64,000 nucleotides of DNA from Kutzneria chonburiensis (GCF_028622115.1 NZ_CP097263.1:2418001-2482000); one strand, 5' to 3'; counted from the first letter of the stretch, positions 1 to 8,849 are shown. Translations and numbers: made by a program. Notes: generated by a model from the sequence alone, not told the origin.

Positions 1-1
1 G

Positions 2-868
2 TTCGAGCAGGCCCTGCGGCACCCCGACTTCGAGGTGACGTTCGCGGCCGACGCCAACCCGTCAGTGGTCGAGACGCTCCAGGCCGAGCATCCGGAGGTC
101 CCGTTCCTCGGCGCGACCGAGTTCCCGGACCACGTGGACGCGATCTACATCGCCACTCCCCCGTCGTTGCACGCCCCGTACGCGTTGCTGGCGCAGAGCC
201 TGGGCATCGCGGTGTTCTGCGAGAAGCCGCTGGCCGTGGATCTGGCCGAGGGCCGGGAGATGGTGGCGGCGGGCGGCGTGACGGCGGTGAACTTCCCGCT
301 GTCGGACACGAACGCGACCGTGTACCTGGAGAAGGCCATCCCCGACGCGGGCCGGCTGCTCGGCGTGGACGTGCGGATGACGTTTCCCCAGTGGCCGCGG
401 CCGTTCCAGGCGCCGGCGGCGTGGGTCGGCGAGCGGGCCGAGGGCGGCTTCATCCGTGAGGTCTTCTCCCACTTCGCCTATCTGACCGACCGCCTGGTCG
501 GGCCCATTCGTACGGAACAGGCCACAGTGGACTACCTCGACTCCGGAAGCGAAGTCGCCGCAAGGGGTTTGCTGCGGGCCGGGGACGTGCCGGTGCAGGT
601 GAGCGGGTACGCCAACGCTGCCACGCCCGAGCACTACGAGTGGACCCTGTGGGGCACTTCTCGCTCGTACCGGCTCACCAACTGGGCCCAGCTGTCCACT
701 TCGGACGGTGGCCCGTGGACGCCCGTCGACCTTGCCGGCGACGGCACCGGGGCCGAATCCACCCGGCTTTCCCTGTTCGCCCAGGCGATTCGCGGGCAGC
801 GCCCGCCCAACCTAGCCGACTTCGCCGACGCGCTGCGGGTACAGGAGGCCGTCGAGGCGTTCTACTAG
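2..868 (+). CDS. Gfo/Idh/MocA-family oxidoreductase, 5' end outside the window
   Basis: The reading frame is open from base 2, so the true start and the N-terminal nucleotide-binding glycine motif lie left of the window. What remains shows the family's second Rossmann half: the stretch IYIATPPSLHAPYA and then CEKPLAV, the conserved EKP motif whose lysine contacts the nicotinamide and substrate. A C-terminal alpha/beta dehydrogenase domain follows. Family members oxidise or reduce sugars, inositols or related compounds with NAD(P); the substrate cannot be told here. The GTG at base 35 is internal, not a start. The gene is followed at once by a strong hairpin. Confidence 0.85.
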   Translation, partial: FEQALRHPDFEVTFAADANPSVVETLQAEHPEVPFLGATEFPDHVDAIYIATPPSLHAPYALLAQSLGIAVFCEKPLAVDLAEGREMVAAGGVTAVNFPLSDTNATVYLEKAIPDAGRLLGVDVRMTFPQWPRPFQAPAAWVGERAEGGFIREVFSHFAYLTDRLVGPIRTEQATVDYLDSGSEVAARGLLRAGDVPVQVSGYANAATPEHYEWTLWGTSRSYRLTNWAQLSTSDGGPWTPVDLAGDGTGAESTRLSLFAQAIRGQRPPNLADFADALRVQEAVEAFY

Positions 869-876
869 GTCACATG

Positions 877-913
877 GCTGAGGGGTGTTCGGGCAGCCCG
901 AACACCCCTCAGC
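877..913. terminator. Bidirectional hairpin terminator
   Basis: A perfect 17-bp stem (877-893 pairs with 897-913) closes a 3-nt loop. It lies exactly between two convergent genes, 8 bases after the dehydrogenase stop and 10 bases before the peptidase stop on the other strand. There is no long U tract, as is usual in high-GC actinobacteria. It can serve both strands. Confidence 0.85.
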
Positions 914-922
914 GGTTATGGA

Positions 923-2749
923 CTAAATGGCGCTGAGCACGCCGGCGCCCCAGAAGTCGCCGTCGCGGTGGACGGCCCGGGCCTTGAGGATGAACGTGAG
1001 CAGCTCGGGTGAGATCCAGCGGCCGCCGAACTCCTGGCGAGTCAGGGCGGCGACGCCGGCCGAGCTCGGGGTGGCGGCGGAGGTGCCGTAGAAGCGGCAG
1101 TCACCGGGCTTGACCGAGGGGCAGGTGCCGGCGCCGAACGGGCCGACGCCGCTGACCTGGACACCATCGGTGGCGGTGTAGGTCGGTGCGCCGAAGGTGC
1201 GCGGGTGCCCACCGGGGACACCCTGGCACGGCCCGATTCCCTTGCCGGGGCAGCGAGTGGTGGTGATGATCTGCACCGGACCGGCGGCGCTGTACGCCTC
1301 GAGCGGGCTGGTGGTGGGGTCGACGGTGTTGGTGGCGTCGGTGGCCCCGGCACTGGTGGCGTAGCCCAGGTAGTTGGAGTCGGGGTTGAGCGAACCGGCG
1401 CGGTCGACCGGGTCGAGGGTCTGCACGCCGGCGGACAGGGCCCGCCAACGCAGGTCGAGGGTCGGCACGGCGCGAGCGGAGGACGTGCCGGCGACGTCGA
1501 CGACGAGGCGAGCCGGCTGGGCGGCGCCGGTCTGGTTGGTATAGGTGAACTGCTCGATGGTGTCACCGACACCGTTGGCCTGCTTGGCATTGCTGTACGC
1601 CAGGCAGTTGCCGGCGGCGTCGACCAGGTACAGGTTCAGGTCGGTGAAGCCGCCCTGGCCGGTGGTCGGGTAGATGGCCCGCGGCTCGCTCCACTGCAGG
1701 GTCGGCATGACCGAGGCGCCGGGCAGCAGGTTGAGGTTGTAGGAGTTGTCCGTGCCGCGCAGGTTCACGGTGTTGTGAATCGGCGTGGGGCAGTTGGTCT
1801 GCGGACCGGTCTGGTCGTCGGGCGTGCGGCCGGTGCCCTTGGCCGCCACGCGCGGGGCGTGCCGGGTGCCGAGGTTGCCGGCCGAGGAGGAGACCCAGAT
1901 GCCGTGCTTGGCCAGGTTCTCCGCGGTGGTCGCGCCGAGGCCCTGCTGGAAGGCGGGCTCGTCGTCGAAGGCCAGGTCCTCGGTGATGATGGTGGCGCCG
2001 TTGGCGGCCAGGTCGTGGAAGCCCTTGACGTAGTCGGCCAGCGTCTCGCCGCTGGTGGCGTACATCAGCTTCGCGTCGGGGGCGATGTCGTGGACGATCT
2101 CCATCATCGCCGTGCCCTCGTCGTTGTCGTACGCGGCCGAGCTGATGATCTTCGTGTCGGCCGGCAGCTCACCGCGGGCGATGGCCTCGGCCACGTGGTC
2201 GGCGTCGCCGGACATGACGCCGACGGTCTGTCCCTTGCCGGTCAGGCCGTGCTGCTGGGCGATGTCGGCCTTGTGCAGCTTGACGCCCTCGGCCTCGTTC
2301 GGGCCGACGTCGGTGGCCGGGCGGATGCTCGGCCGCAGCGTCGCCACCCACGGCAGGGCCGCGACGGCGTCCAGCTTGTCGGTCGGCACGAGCGTGCTGA
2401 CCAGGCCGGCCACCGGCAGGTCGTCGACGCCCGGCACCGCGGCCAGCTTGGCCGCGTTCGTCTGCACCGTCACGCCGAGTGAGCGCAGCTGGCTCTCCTG
2501 CTCGGCGGTGACCGGGCCGTCGGCGTACACCTGGACGCCGAGGCCGTGCTGGTCGGCCGTCAGCGTGTCGGGCGAAAGCTGTCTGGCCTTGGCCGCGCCC
2601 AGCTGGGAGACCTGTTGTGCCTGCTGCCGCAGCATCGACGGGATCTTGTACGACGTGTCCGGTGCCGCCGAGGCCGCCGTGCCGGTCACGGTGAGCAGCG
2701 GGGCCACCAGCGCGACACCGGCCACGAGCGCGCGTAAGCGCCGTGTCAT
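923..2749 (-). CDS. Secreted S8/S53-like (sedolisin-like) serine peptidase
   Basis: A 608-residue protein with a signal peptide (basic MTRRLR, hydrophobic core to about residue 20, AxA-like cleavage near 28). A roughly 140-residue pro-region follows, then a subtilase-fold catalytic domain. The fold is shown by an oxyanion/substrate segment around SSSAGN and by the catalytic serine in GTSAATP (Ser557). Where subtilisins carry the HGT histidine, this protein reads DNDEGTAMMEIVHDIAP, with Glu211 and nearby acids. That matches the S53-like group using a Ser-Glu-Asp triad rather than classic S8. The likely first acid is Asp182 or Asp184 in GDADH. The start ATG has a strong GAGGAGGG ribosome site. 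It probably degrades extracellular protein. Confidence 0.85.
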   Translation of the reverse strand: MTRRLRALVAGVALVAPLLTVTGTAASAAPDTSYKIPSMLRQQAQQVSQLGAAKARQLSPDTLTADQHGLGVQVYADGPVTAEQESQLRSLGVTVQTNAAKLAAVPGVDDLPVAGLVSTLVPTDKLDAVAALPWVATLRPSIRPATDVGPNEAEGVKLHKADIAQQHGLTGKGQTVGVMSGDADHVAEAIARGELPADTKIISSAAYDNDEGTAMMEIVHDIAPDAKLMYATSGETLADYVKGFHDLAANGATIITEDLAFDDEPAFQQGLGATTAENLAKHGIWVSSSAGNLGTRHAPRVAAKGTGRTPDDQTGPQTNCPTPIHNTVNLRGTDNSYNLNLLPGASVMPTLQWSEPRAIYPTTGQGGFTDLNLYLVDAAGNCLAYSNAKQANGVGDTIEQFTYTNQTGAAQPARLVVDVAGTSSARAVPTLDLRWRALSAGVQTLDPVDRAGSLNPDSNYLGYATSAGATDATNTVDPTTSPLEAYSAAGPVQIITTTRCPGKGIGPCQGVPGGHPRTFGAPTYTATDGVQVSGVGPFGAGTCPSVKPGDCRFYGTSAATPSSAGVAALTRQEFGGRWISPELLTFILKARAVHRDGDFWGAGVLSAI

Positions 2750-2867
2750 GTTCCCTCCTCAAGGTCACCCGTTAGGGGGTCACCCTAGAAGGGAAGCGAC
2801 TAATCGGACACCGGCCGTTCGGCGGGTGTACAGGGCGAAAACGACATGCTGCCCCAAGGGGTGGCCA

Positions 2868-3329
2868 TCAGTGCGAACCTTGAAGTTCGGAGCAGATGAG
2901 GCGGTGGATCTCCGCCGGGGGCGGGAACTGCCGGGTGAGGATGTCGCCGAGGGCGCTGGCTGACACGCCGGGCTTGGGGCGGACCTTGACCAGGGCGGGC
3001 ATGGCGTCGGGGCGCGCGGTCTTGAGTACGTCGGGTTGGTCGGCGAACATGCGGCGGAAGTCCTCGTAGGACTGCTGCTTGGTCTGGGTGGTCACGGACT
3101 CGACGTCCTGGTGTGTGGCCAGTACCTGGGCCTGGACCTGGGGTAAGTCGGTGTCGTTGTGGAGATAGATGTCGACTTCGTCGGGCTTCAGGCAGGGCTG
3201 AGGGGCGGCGGCGGGGGTGGGGGCGGTGGTGGTGGACCAGAGCAGGATGCCGACGCCGGCCACTGCGACGAGGCCGAGGACGAGGGCCATGACCGTGTAC
3301 TTCGTGCGCACGGGCGAAAACTCTGCCAC
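2868..3329 (-). CDS. Membrane-anchored FtsX-ectodomain-like protein
   Basis: A 153-residue protein starting with GTG. One transmembrane helix (about residues 13-31) follows a short basic cytoplasmic N-terminus, then a Pro/Ala linker and an exported domain. The domain (VDIYLHNDTD, then QSYEDFRRMFADQPDVL and the following RPDAMP) matches the extracellular domain of permease-like FtsX, which in mycobacteria and firmicutes activates peptidoglycan hydrolases. There is no ABC-permease portion and no ftsE here, so this is a free-standing version. It overlaps the apparent 3' end of the DUF302 gene; see that entry for a likely frameshift. The link to wall hydrolysis is inference from the domain. Confidence 0.65.
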   Translation of the reverse strand: MAEFSPVRTKYTVMALVLGLVAVAGVGILLWSTTTAPTPAAAPQPCLKPDEVDIYLHNDTDLPQVQAQVLATHQDVESVTTQTKQQSYEDFRRMFADQPDVLKTARPDAMPALVKVRPKPGVSASALGDILTRQFPPPAEIHRLICSELQGSH

Positions 3330-3736
3330 GCCCGCGGGTCACTCCCCGCGGCCTCCAACGACACCGAGTCCAACAGCTCGGCCATCCGGTCCAAGGTGTC
3401 CTTCTGCTCGGCCAGCTCGTAGCTGCCGGCCAACTCGCGCGGATCGTGGTGGCCGACGAAGGCCAGCTGCGGGGCGTCCTCCCAGACCACCATGCGTAGC
3501 GGCAGGTCGAGGCCGACGCGAGGGTCGGCGGCCATCAGGCCGGTGCCGGCCTTGGGGTTGCCGAAGATGACAACGTCGATGGGCGGCAGCGACAGCTCAG
3601 CCTGGCGGGCGTGGGCGGCGTGGTCGATGTGCGCGAAGATCGTCAGTTCCCGCCGCTCGAGTGCGGCGATCAGCCGCGCGACGGTGGATCTCTGGCTCAG
3701 GGTGCTCTTCCGGATCAACACGGGCCCAGTCTCCAC
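3188..3736 (-). CDS. DUF302 protein with an apparent frameshifted 3' end
   Basis: Residues 10-130 form a DUF302 domain (ELTIFAHIDHAAHARQAEL, VVIFGNPKAGTGLM, RMVVWEDA), a small fold often found near stress or sulfur genes, with function unknown. As read, the frame continues about 52 residues into a Pro-rich tail (eleven consecutive prolines). That tail is only the wrong-frame reading of the next gene's membrane helix and overlaps it by 142 bases. One extra G in the G4 run (3344-3347 on the + strand) would end the protein as EAAGE at a TGA (3339-3341). This would restore normal spacing to the downstream GTG at 3329. The tail is therefore probably an artefact or a recent mutation. Confidence 0.7.
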   Translation of the reverse strand: METGPVLIRKSTLSQRSTVARLIAALERRELTIFAHIDHAAHARQAELSLPPIDVVIFGNPKAGTGLMAADPRVGLDLPLRMVVWEDAPQLAFVGHHDPRELAGSYELAEQKDTLDRMAELLDSVSLEAAGSDPRAWQSFRPCARSTRSWPSSSASSQWPASASCSGPPPPPPPPPPPLSPA

Positions 3737-3761
3737 CCCGTGTCACGGTCTGTCCTCACCG

Positions 3762-4913
3762 GTGAACCGGCCAAGATCGGCAATACTCGCCGGCGTGCTG
3801 ATCGTGACCGGGGTGGCGGCGCTGGCGTGGCTGTACCTGCTGCTGGCGCACGGGGGCTTCTGGCGGACGTCCCAACGGCTGCCGGCGGGCGGACCACCGA
3901 GAACCTGGCCGGCGGTGGTGGCTGTGGTGCCGGCACGGGACGAAGCAGACATCCTGGGACTGACGCTGCCGACGCTGCTGGGGCAGGACTACCCAGGACC
4001 GTTCCGGGTGGTGCTGGTCGACGACGCCAGCACGGACGGCACGGCACAGGCGGCGCTGGCGGTGGGGACGGGACGGCTGGACATCGTCCGCAGCGAAGGG
4101 CCGCCGCCGGGCTGGGCCGGCAAAGTGGCGGCGATGCAGACCGGGGTCCGCAACGCCAGCGACGGCGAGTACCTGCTGTTCACCGACGCCGACATCGCGC
4201 ACCCGGCCGACGGGGTCCGGAAGCTGGTAACGGCGGCGCTGGCCGACGACCGGGCGCTGGTGTCGCAGATGGCGTTGCTGCGCACGGAAACGTGGTGGGA
4301 GCGGCTGATCGTGCCGGCGTTCGTGTACTTCTTCAGCCTGCTGTATCCCTTCGGCAAGGTGAACGACCCGAGGTCACGGATCGGCGCGGCGGCGGGCGGC
4401 TGCATGCTGGTGCGGCAGGAGGCGCTGGAGCGGGCCGGCGGCCTGGCGGCGATCAAGGACGCGCTGATCGACGACGTGGCGTTCGGGCAGCTGCTCAAGC
4501 GTGCAGGCAATCGGACGTGGCTGGGGTTGTCGACGTCGATCACCAGCCGGCGGCCGTATCCGAAGCTGGCCGACCTGTGGCAGATGGTGGCCCGCTCGGC
4601 CTACACGCAGCTGCGAAACTCGCCCTTTCTGCTGGTGGGCTGCGTGCTGGGGCTGCTGGTGATCTTCGTGACGCCGCTGCTTGCGGTGGCCTTGGGACCG
4701 CTCGACGTACGGCTGCTGGGCCTGCTGGCCTGGCTGGTGATGGCGGCAACTTACGTGCCGATGCTGCGGTTGTACCGGCTGCCGCTGTGGCTGGCGCCGA
4801 TGCTGCCGGCGGTGGCGGTGCTGTACACGGCGATGACGGTCGACTCGGCCCGCCGGCACTGGCTGGGCAAGGGCGGCGCATGGAAGGGCCGGACCGCGAA
4901 AACCTGCCAGTAG
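3762..4913 (+). CDS. HpnB-like membrane glycosyltransferase (GT2)
   Basis: About 383 residues from the GTG at 3762; GTG 3795 is an alternative. An N-terminal membrane helix is followed by a family 2 catalytic domain: PARDEADIL, VVLVDDASTDGTA and the metal-binding FTDADIAHP, with an acceptor-site region near DALIDDVAFGQLLKRAG. Two or three hydrophobic helices close the protein. Order and motifs match the hopanoid-associated glycosyltransferase HpnB and related enzymes. No hopanoid genes are nearby, so the acceptor is unknown. Upstream in-frame sequence lies under the divergent DUF302 gene and is not part of it. Confidence 0.8.
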   Translation: MNRPRSAILAGVLIVTGVAALAWLYLLLAHGGFWRTSQRLPAGGPPRTWPAVVAVVPARDEADILGLTLPTLLGQDYPGPFRVVLVDDASTDGTAQAALAVGTGRLDIVRSEGPPPGWAGKVAAMQTGVRNASDGEYLLFTDADIAHPADGVRKLVTAALADDRALVSQMALLRTETWWERLIVPAFVYFFSLLYPFGKVNDPRSRIGAAAGGCMLVRQEALERAGGLAAIKDALIDDVAFGQLLKRAGNRTWLGLSTSITSRRPYPKLADLWQMVARSAYTQLRNSPFLLVGCVLGLLVIFVTPLLAVALGPLDVRLLGLLAWLVMAATYVPMLRLYRLPLWLAPMLPAVAVLYTAMTVDSARRHWLGKGGAWKGRTAKTCQ

Positions 4914-4942
4914 CTGTCAGTCTTCTAGGCGAGGATGGTCCC

Positions 4943-5470
4943 ATGGCAACACTGATGACGCCTCCGACCGGCACCGACGAGCGTGCCGCGCTCCTGACGT
5001 TCCTGGCCAACCAGCGCGATGCGCTGATGGCCGCCGTGCAGGGCCTGACCGACGCCGACGCCGGCAAGACGTCCACGGCCAGCGCCCTGTCGCCGCTGGC
5101 CCTGCTCCGGCACGCCAACCGCACCGAGCGCCGCTGGGTGCTGGCCGCGCTGGCCGGCCAGGAGCTGCCGGGCGAGTGGCCGCCGGCGGACTGGTCCAAG
5201 GAGTTCGTGCTCGACCCCGAGGACACCGTCGCCGCGTCGATCGCCGCCTACCGCGAGACTGCCCGCGGCACCGAGGAGATTGTCAACGCCCTGGAGTCGC
5301 TGGACGTGCCGTGCCGCAACGAGCAGGCCGCGCCGTTCAACGCCCGCTGGGTGCTGCTGCACCTGATCGAGGAGACCGCCCGGCACGCCGGCCACGCCGA
5401 CATCATCCGCGAGTCACTGGACGGCGCGCTGGCCCCGGCACTGATCGACCAGCTCAACGCGGCCGAGTGA
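4943..5470 (+). CDS. DinB-superfamily (DUF664) protein
   Basis: 175 residues from the ATG at 4943. It is a helical-bundle protein with the DUF664 pattern: an N-terminal stretch around LANQRDALMAAVQGL, a mid-protein LRHANRTERRW that holds the first metal-type histidine, and LHLIEETARHAGHADIIRE with the second His pair. Relatives are divalent-metal enzymes, some of which use mycothiol as a thiol cofactor. That would fit an actinobacterium, but the substrate is unknown. It lies 29 bases after the glycosyltransferase and may be cotranscribed with it and with the 5'-nucleotidase 21 bases on. Confidence 0.8.
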   Translation: MATLMTPPTGTDERAALLTFLANQRDALMAAVQGLTDADAGKTSTASALSPLALLRHANRTERRWVLAALAGQELPGEWPPADWSKEFVLDPEDTVAASIAAYRETARGTEEIVNALESLDVPCRNEQAAPFNARWVLLHLIEETARHAGHADIIRESLDGALAPALIDQLNAAE

Positions 5471-5491
5471 CAATGAGGGCGGGAGGCGCGC

Positions 5492-6409
5492 ATGGGCTAT
5501 GACCTGGAGAAACGACTCGTGGTCGGCATCGCGTCGAGCGCCCTGTTCGACCTGGCCGAGTCGGACGGGGTGTTCCGGCGGGAGGGCGAGGAGGCCTACC
5601 GGCGCTACCAGGAGGAGCACCTGGCCACGCCGCTGCGGCCCGGGATGGCCTTCCCGTTCGTCCGAAGGTTGTTGTCGCTCAACGACATCAGCCCGGAGGA
5701 CCCGCTGGTCGAGGTGATCGTGCTGTCGCAGAACGATCCCGACACGGGGCTGCGGGTGCTGCGGTCGGTCGAGCACCACGGGCTGGGCATCACCCGGGCC
5801 GTGTTCAACCAGGGACGCGCGCCGTACCGGTTCATGCCGGCGCTGAACATGTCGCTTTTCCTGTCGGCCAACGAATCCGACGTCCGCGCGGCGGTGGCGG
5901 CCAAGCTGCCGGCCGGGCGGGTACTCGACTCGGCGTTCACCGACGACCCCGCGGACCCGGAACTGCGGGTGGCCTTCGACTTCGACGGCATCCTGGCCGA
6001 CGACGCCTCGGACCAGGTGTGGCAGCGGGAAGGCCTGCCGGCGTTCCAGGGGCACGAGGTCGCCAACATGGTCACGCCGCACGAACCGGGGCCGCTGAGG
6101 GATTTCCTGGCCGGCCTGAACCGGATCCAGCGGCGCGAGGAGCAGCAGGGCCTCGACTACCGCCGCCGCCTGCGCATCTCGATCGTCACGGCCCGCGGCG
6201 CGCCGGCGCACGAGCGGGCCGTGACGAGTCTCAAGCGGTGGGGCGTCATGGTCAACGACGCCTTTTTCCTTGGCGGTGTTGGCAAAGCGGGTGTGCTGGA
6301 CGTGCTGCGGCCGCACATCTTCTTCGACGATCAGCCGCACAACCTGGCCGGGCTGCACGTGCCCGGCGTGCACGTGCCGTTCGGCGTGATCAACGAGCAA
6401 GCCGGCTGA
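5492..6409 (+). CDS. Cytosolic-type 5'-nucleotidase (PF06189 family)
   Basis: A 305-residue protein of the 5'-nucleotidase (NT5C1) family, which dephosphorylates nucleoside monophosphates. Diagnostic segments are VVGIASSALFDLAESD at the start, VIVLSQNDPDTGLRV, ALNMSLFLSAN and the DFDGILADDAS phosphatase motif, with IFFDDQPHNL near the end. The ATG at 5492 is preceded by a GGGAGG site. Its 3' end overlaps the convergent allantoicase gene by 20 bases. Nucleotide dephosphorylation can feed purine breakdown, so the position beside the urate/allantoin genes may be functional, although the strands differ. Confidence 0.85.
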   Translation: MGYDLEKRLVVGIASSALFDLAESDGVFRREGEEAYRRYQEEHLATPLRPGMAFPFVRRLLSLNDISPEDPLVEVIVLSQNDPDTGLRVLRSVEHHGLGITRAVFNQGRAPYRFMPALNMSLFLSANESDVRAAVAAKLPAGRVLDSAFTDDPADPELRVAFDFDGILADDASDQVWQREGLPAFQGHEVANMVTPHEPGPLRDFLAGLNRIQRREEQQGLDYRRRLRISIVTARGAPAHERAVTSLKRWGVMVNDAFFLGGVGKAGVLDVLRPHIFFDDQPHNLAGLHVPGVHVPFGVINEQAG

Positions 6410-7499
6410 GCGCGTGCGGCAGGGGCTGGTCGGCGTCCAGAGGCCGGGCATCGACGATGGTCTTGTTGTCGAACACCGCCATGGCGTGGTCGGCCGGCAG
6501 GGCGTTGAACCAGCGGCGCAGCAGGAACGCCCGGCCCTTGTCGGTCGGGTCGCCGCTCAACCGCAGCCGGGCCATGCCGCCGTCGGGGAAGACGTCGAGG
6601 CGCACGTGCTGCACGGCCCGGTCGACGTCCAGCACGAAGCGGTGCCGGGTGTCGGGCTGCAAACGGGTCTTCGGCATGAGCTCGAACCACGCGGCGGGGT
6701 CGTCGACACGGTCGGCGCAGCCGCTGAGCGAAGCCCAGCCGGGGGCGTTTCCCTTGAAATGACTGGTATCCAGCTCGGCGATCCGCACGACGCCCTCGGC
6801 GGCCAGGCGCAGCAGCACCCAGTCGTTGCCGTCGTCGCGACGGCGAGCGGTTTCCCAGCCATCGCCCATCACGGCGGCGAAACCGGGGGAAATCAGGTTG
6901 GTGGGCTTGGAGTAGAAGACATTGCTGGCGTCGAGGATCTCGCCGCCGTTCTCCAACGCCGCCAGGTCGACGGCACCGATCAGTAAGCGCGGGTCGGCGA
7001 TCGGGTCGCCGTGCACACGAAGGCGGGCGACGCCGCCATCGGGATAGATCGTCAGCCGCACATGCGTCCAACGTCGGTCGGAGTCGACGTCGAAGACGTT
7101 CTCCGCGTCGCCGGCCAGCTTGGACCGCGAGACGATCGGGTGCCAGGACGCGGCGGCCAACTCCTCGGCCGAGGGATAGCCCTCCAGCGCGCACGCCTCG
7201 ACCGAGCCCTCCGGCGGGTAGTTGCCCTTGAAGAACGCGGTGTCGATGACGACACCCCGCACCACGCCGGCCACGCCGAGCCGGACGATCGCCTGGTCGA
7301 CGCCGGGCTCACGGCGGCGGCGCGTCTCCCAGCCGTCGTAGACCTGGCCCTTGTGGCCGAACGTGTACGTCTGGAACACGGGCGGTTCCGGCTTGATCAG
7401 GTTCTCCCGTTCGGCGAAGAACTCGTCGTTCGCCCACGGCACCGCGCCACCCAGCCGACGGGAGGCGAGATCGGGCAGCGTGGTCCAAGCCGGTGTCAT
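6390..7499 (-). CDS. alc: Allantoicase
   Basis: 369 residues. It hydrolyses allantoate to ureidoglycolate and urea. Both tandem jelly-roll repeats of the family are visible: the first with YDGWETRRRR and later DTAFFKGNYPP, the second with GDGWETARRR and later DTSHFKGNAP. The length is normal. It is the last gene of the leftward six-gene run, and its ATG overlaps the allB stop by 4 bases (ATGA), so translation is coupled. Ureidoglycolate lyase, needed to reach glyoxylate, is not in the window. Confidence 0.95.
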   Translation of the reverse strand: MTPAWTTLPDLASRRLGGAVPWANDEFFAERENLIKPEPPVFQTYTFGHKGQVYDGWETRRRREPGVDQAIVRLGVAGVVRGVVIDTAFFKGNYPPEGSVEACALEGYPSAEELAAASWHPIVSRSKLAGDAENVFDVDSDRRWTHVRLTIYPDGGVARLRVHGDPIADPRLLIGAVDLAALENGGEILDASNVFYSKPTNLISPGFAAVMGDGWETARRRDDGNDWVLLRLAAEGVVRIAELDTSHFKGNAPGWASLSGCADRVDDPAAWFELMPKTRLQPDTRHRFVLDVDRAVQHVRLDVFPDGGMARLRLSGDPTDKGRAFLLRRWFNALPADHAMAVFDNKTIVDARPLDADQPLPHALSRLAR

Positions 7500-8830
7500 G
7501 AATCTCCTCTGGTCAACAGCTTTCCGAACGGCAGGTCGGTGACTTCGCGGCCGCGCAACCAGGTGGTGCGCACGACGCCGGTCAGCTCACGGCCGTGATA
7601 CGGGGTGACGGGATTGCGGTGGGCCAGCTTGTGCACGTCGACCGTGAACGGCTCGTCGGGGGCGAACCGGCTCAGGTCGGCGTCGGCCCCGGCCACGATC
7701 TGACCTTTGGTGGCGAATCCGGCCACGAGTGCGGGTTTGGTGGCCATCCAGGACACGACCTGGGTCAGGTCGAAGCCGCGACGGCGGGCCTCGGTCCATA
7801 CGGCCGGCAGCCCGAGCTGGAGGCTGGCCACGCCACCCCACGCGTGCCCGAAATCGCCGGTGTCCAGGCGTTTCAGGTCCTCGGTGCACGGCGAGTGGTC
7901 GCTGACGATGAAGTCGATCACGCCGTCGGCCAGCCCCTGCCACAGCGCGTCCCGGTTGGCGTCCTCGCGGATCGGCGGGCAGCACTTGAACTGGGTGGCG
8001 CCGTCGGGGATGTCCTCGGCGTTGAAGCACAGGTAGTGCGGGCAGGTCTCGGCGGTGATGCGCAGGCCGTCGGCCTTGGCCTCGGCGATCAGCGGCAGCG
8101 CGTCGGCCGACGACAGGTGCAGGACGTGCACGCGGGCCCCGGTCCGCCGGGCCAGCGCGATCACGGCCTTGATCGCCTCGTTCTCGGCCTTCCGCGGCCG
8201 GGACGCCAGGAAGTCGCGGTAGCGGCGGCCGCACGAGGGCGGTGCGGCGTCGATGACCTCGGCGTCCTCGGCATGCACGATCATCAGGCCGTCGAACTCG
8301 CGCAGCACCTTCAGCGCGTCGGCCAGCTCGAAGTGGGTCAGCGGCGGGAACTCCGGCACGCCGGAGTCGAGCAGGAAGCACTTGAAGCCGAACACGCCGG
8401 CCTCGTGCAGCTTCGGCAGCTGCGCCAGGTTGCCGGGCACGGCACCGCCCCAGAAGCCGACGTCGACGTACACCCGGCCTTCGGCGGTCTTCCGCTTGAC
8501 CTGCAAGGCGTCCGGGTCGACGGTCGGTGGCAGGCTGTTCAGCGGCATGTCGACGATGGTCGTGACGCCGCCGGCCGCGGCCGCCCGGGTCGCGGTGTCG
8601 AAGCCCTCCCACTCGCTGCGCCCGGGATCGTTGACGTGCACGTGCGTGTCGACCAGGCCGGGCAGCAGCACCTCGTCGTCGTCGAGCGTGACCGTCACGG
8701 CCGCGGGTGGCGGGTTGTCCATCGGCGCGAGGGCGGCGATACGCCCGTCGCGAATGCCGACGGCGACCGGTCCGATCCCCTCCGGCGTCACCGCGCGCCG
8801 CGCCACCACCGTCAGATCCACTGTGGACAT
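7496..8830 (-). CDS. allB: Allantoinase
   Basis: 444 residues of the cyclic amidohydrolase superfamily. It opens the hydantoin ring of allantoin to give allantoate. The metal-site HxH is at residues 63-65 (DTHVHVNDPG). The likely carbamylated lysine lies in FGFKCFLLDSGV, further ligands in IVHAEDAEV and VHVLHLSSADAL, and the aspartate in VSDHSPCTEDL. These are the usual allantoinase features. It lies 19 bases after the glycerate kinase gene and overlaps alc. Confidence 0.95.
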   Translation of the reverse strand: MSTVDLTVVARRAVTPEGIGPVAVGIRDGRIAALAPMDNPPPAAVTVTLDDDEVLLPGLVDTHVHVNDPGRSEWEGFDTATRAAAAGGVTTIVDMPLNSLPPTVDPDALQVKRKTAEGRVYVDVGFWGGAVPGNLAQLPKLHEAGVFGFKCFLLDSGVPEFPPLTHFELADALKVLREFDGLMIVHAEDAEVIDAAPPSCGRRYRDFLASRPRKAENEAIKAVIALARRTGARVHVLHLSSADALPLIAEAKADGLRITAETCPHYLCFNAEDIPDGATQFKCCPPIREDANRDALWQGLADGVIDFIVSDHSPCTEDLKRLDTGDFGHAWGGVASLQLGLPAVWTEARRRGFDLTQVVSWMATKPALVAGFATKGQIVAGADADLSRFAPDEPFTVDVHKLAHRNPVTPYHGRELTGVVRTTWLRGREVTDLPFGKLLTRGDS

Positions 8831-8849
8831 AGATCCTCCTCGGCCCCGC

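Noticed and set aside
1205-2482. Long + strand open frame opposite the S53-like peptidase
   Set aside because: Gly/Val/Arg-rich shadow with no domain; the opposite strand has clear catalytic motifs.
2763-2785. Direct repeat GGTCACCC ... GGTCACCC upstream of the peptidase
   Set aside because: Only two 8-base copies in GC-rich DNA; could be an operator, but the evidence is too thin.
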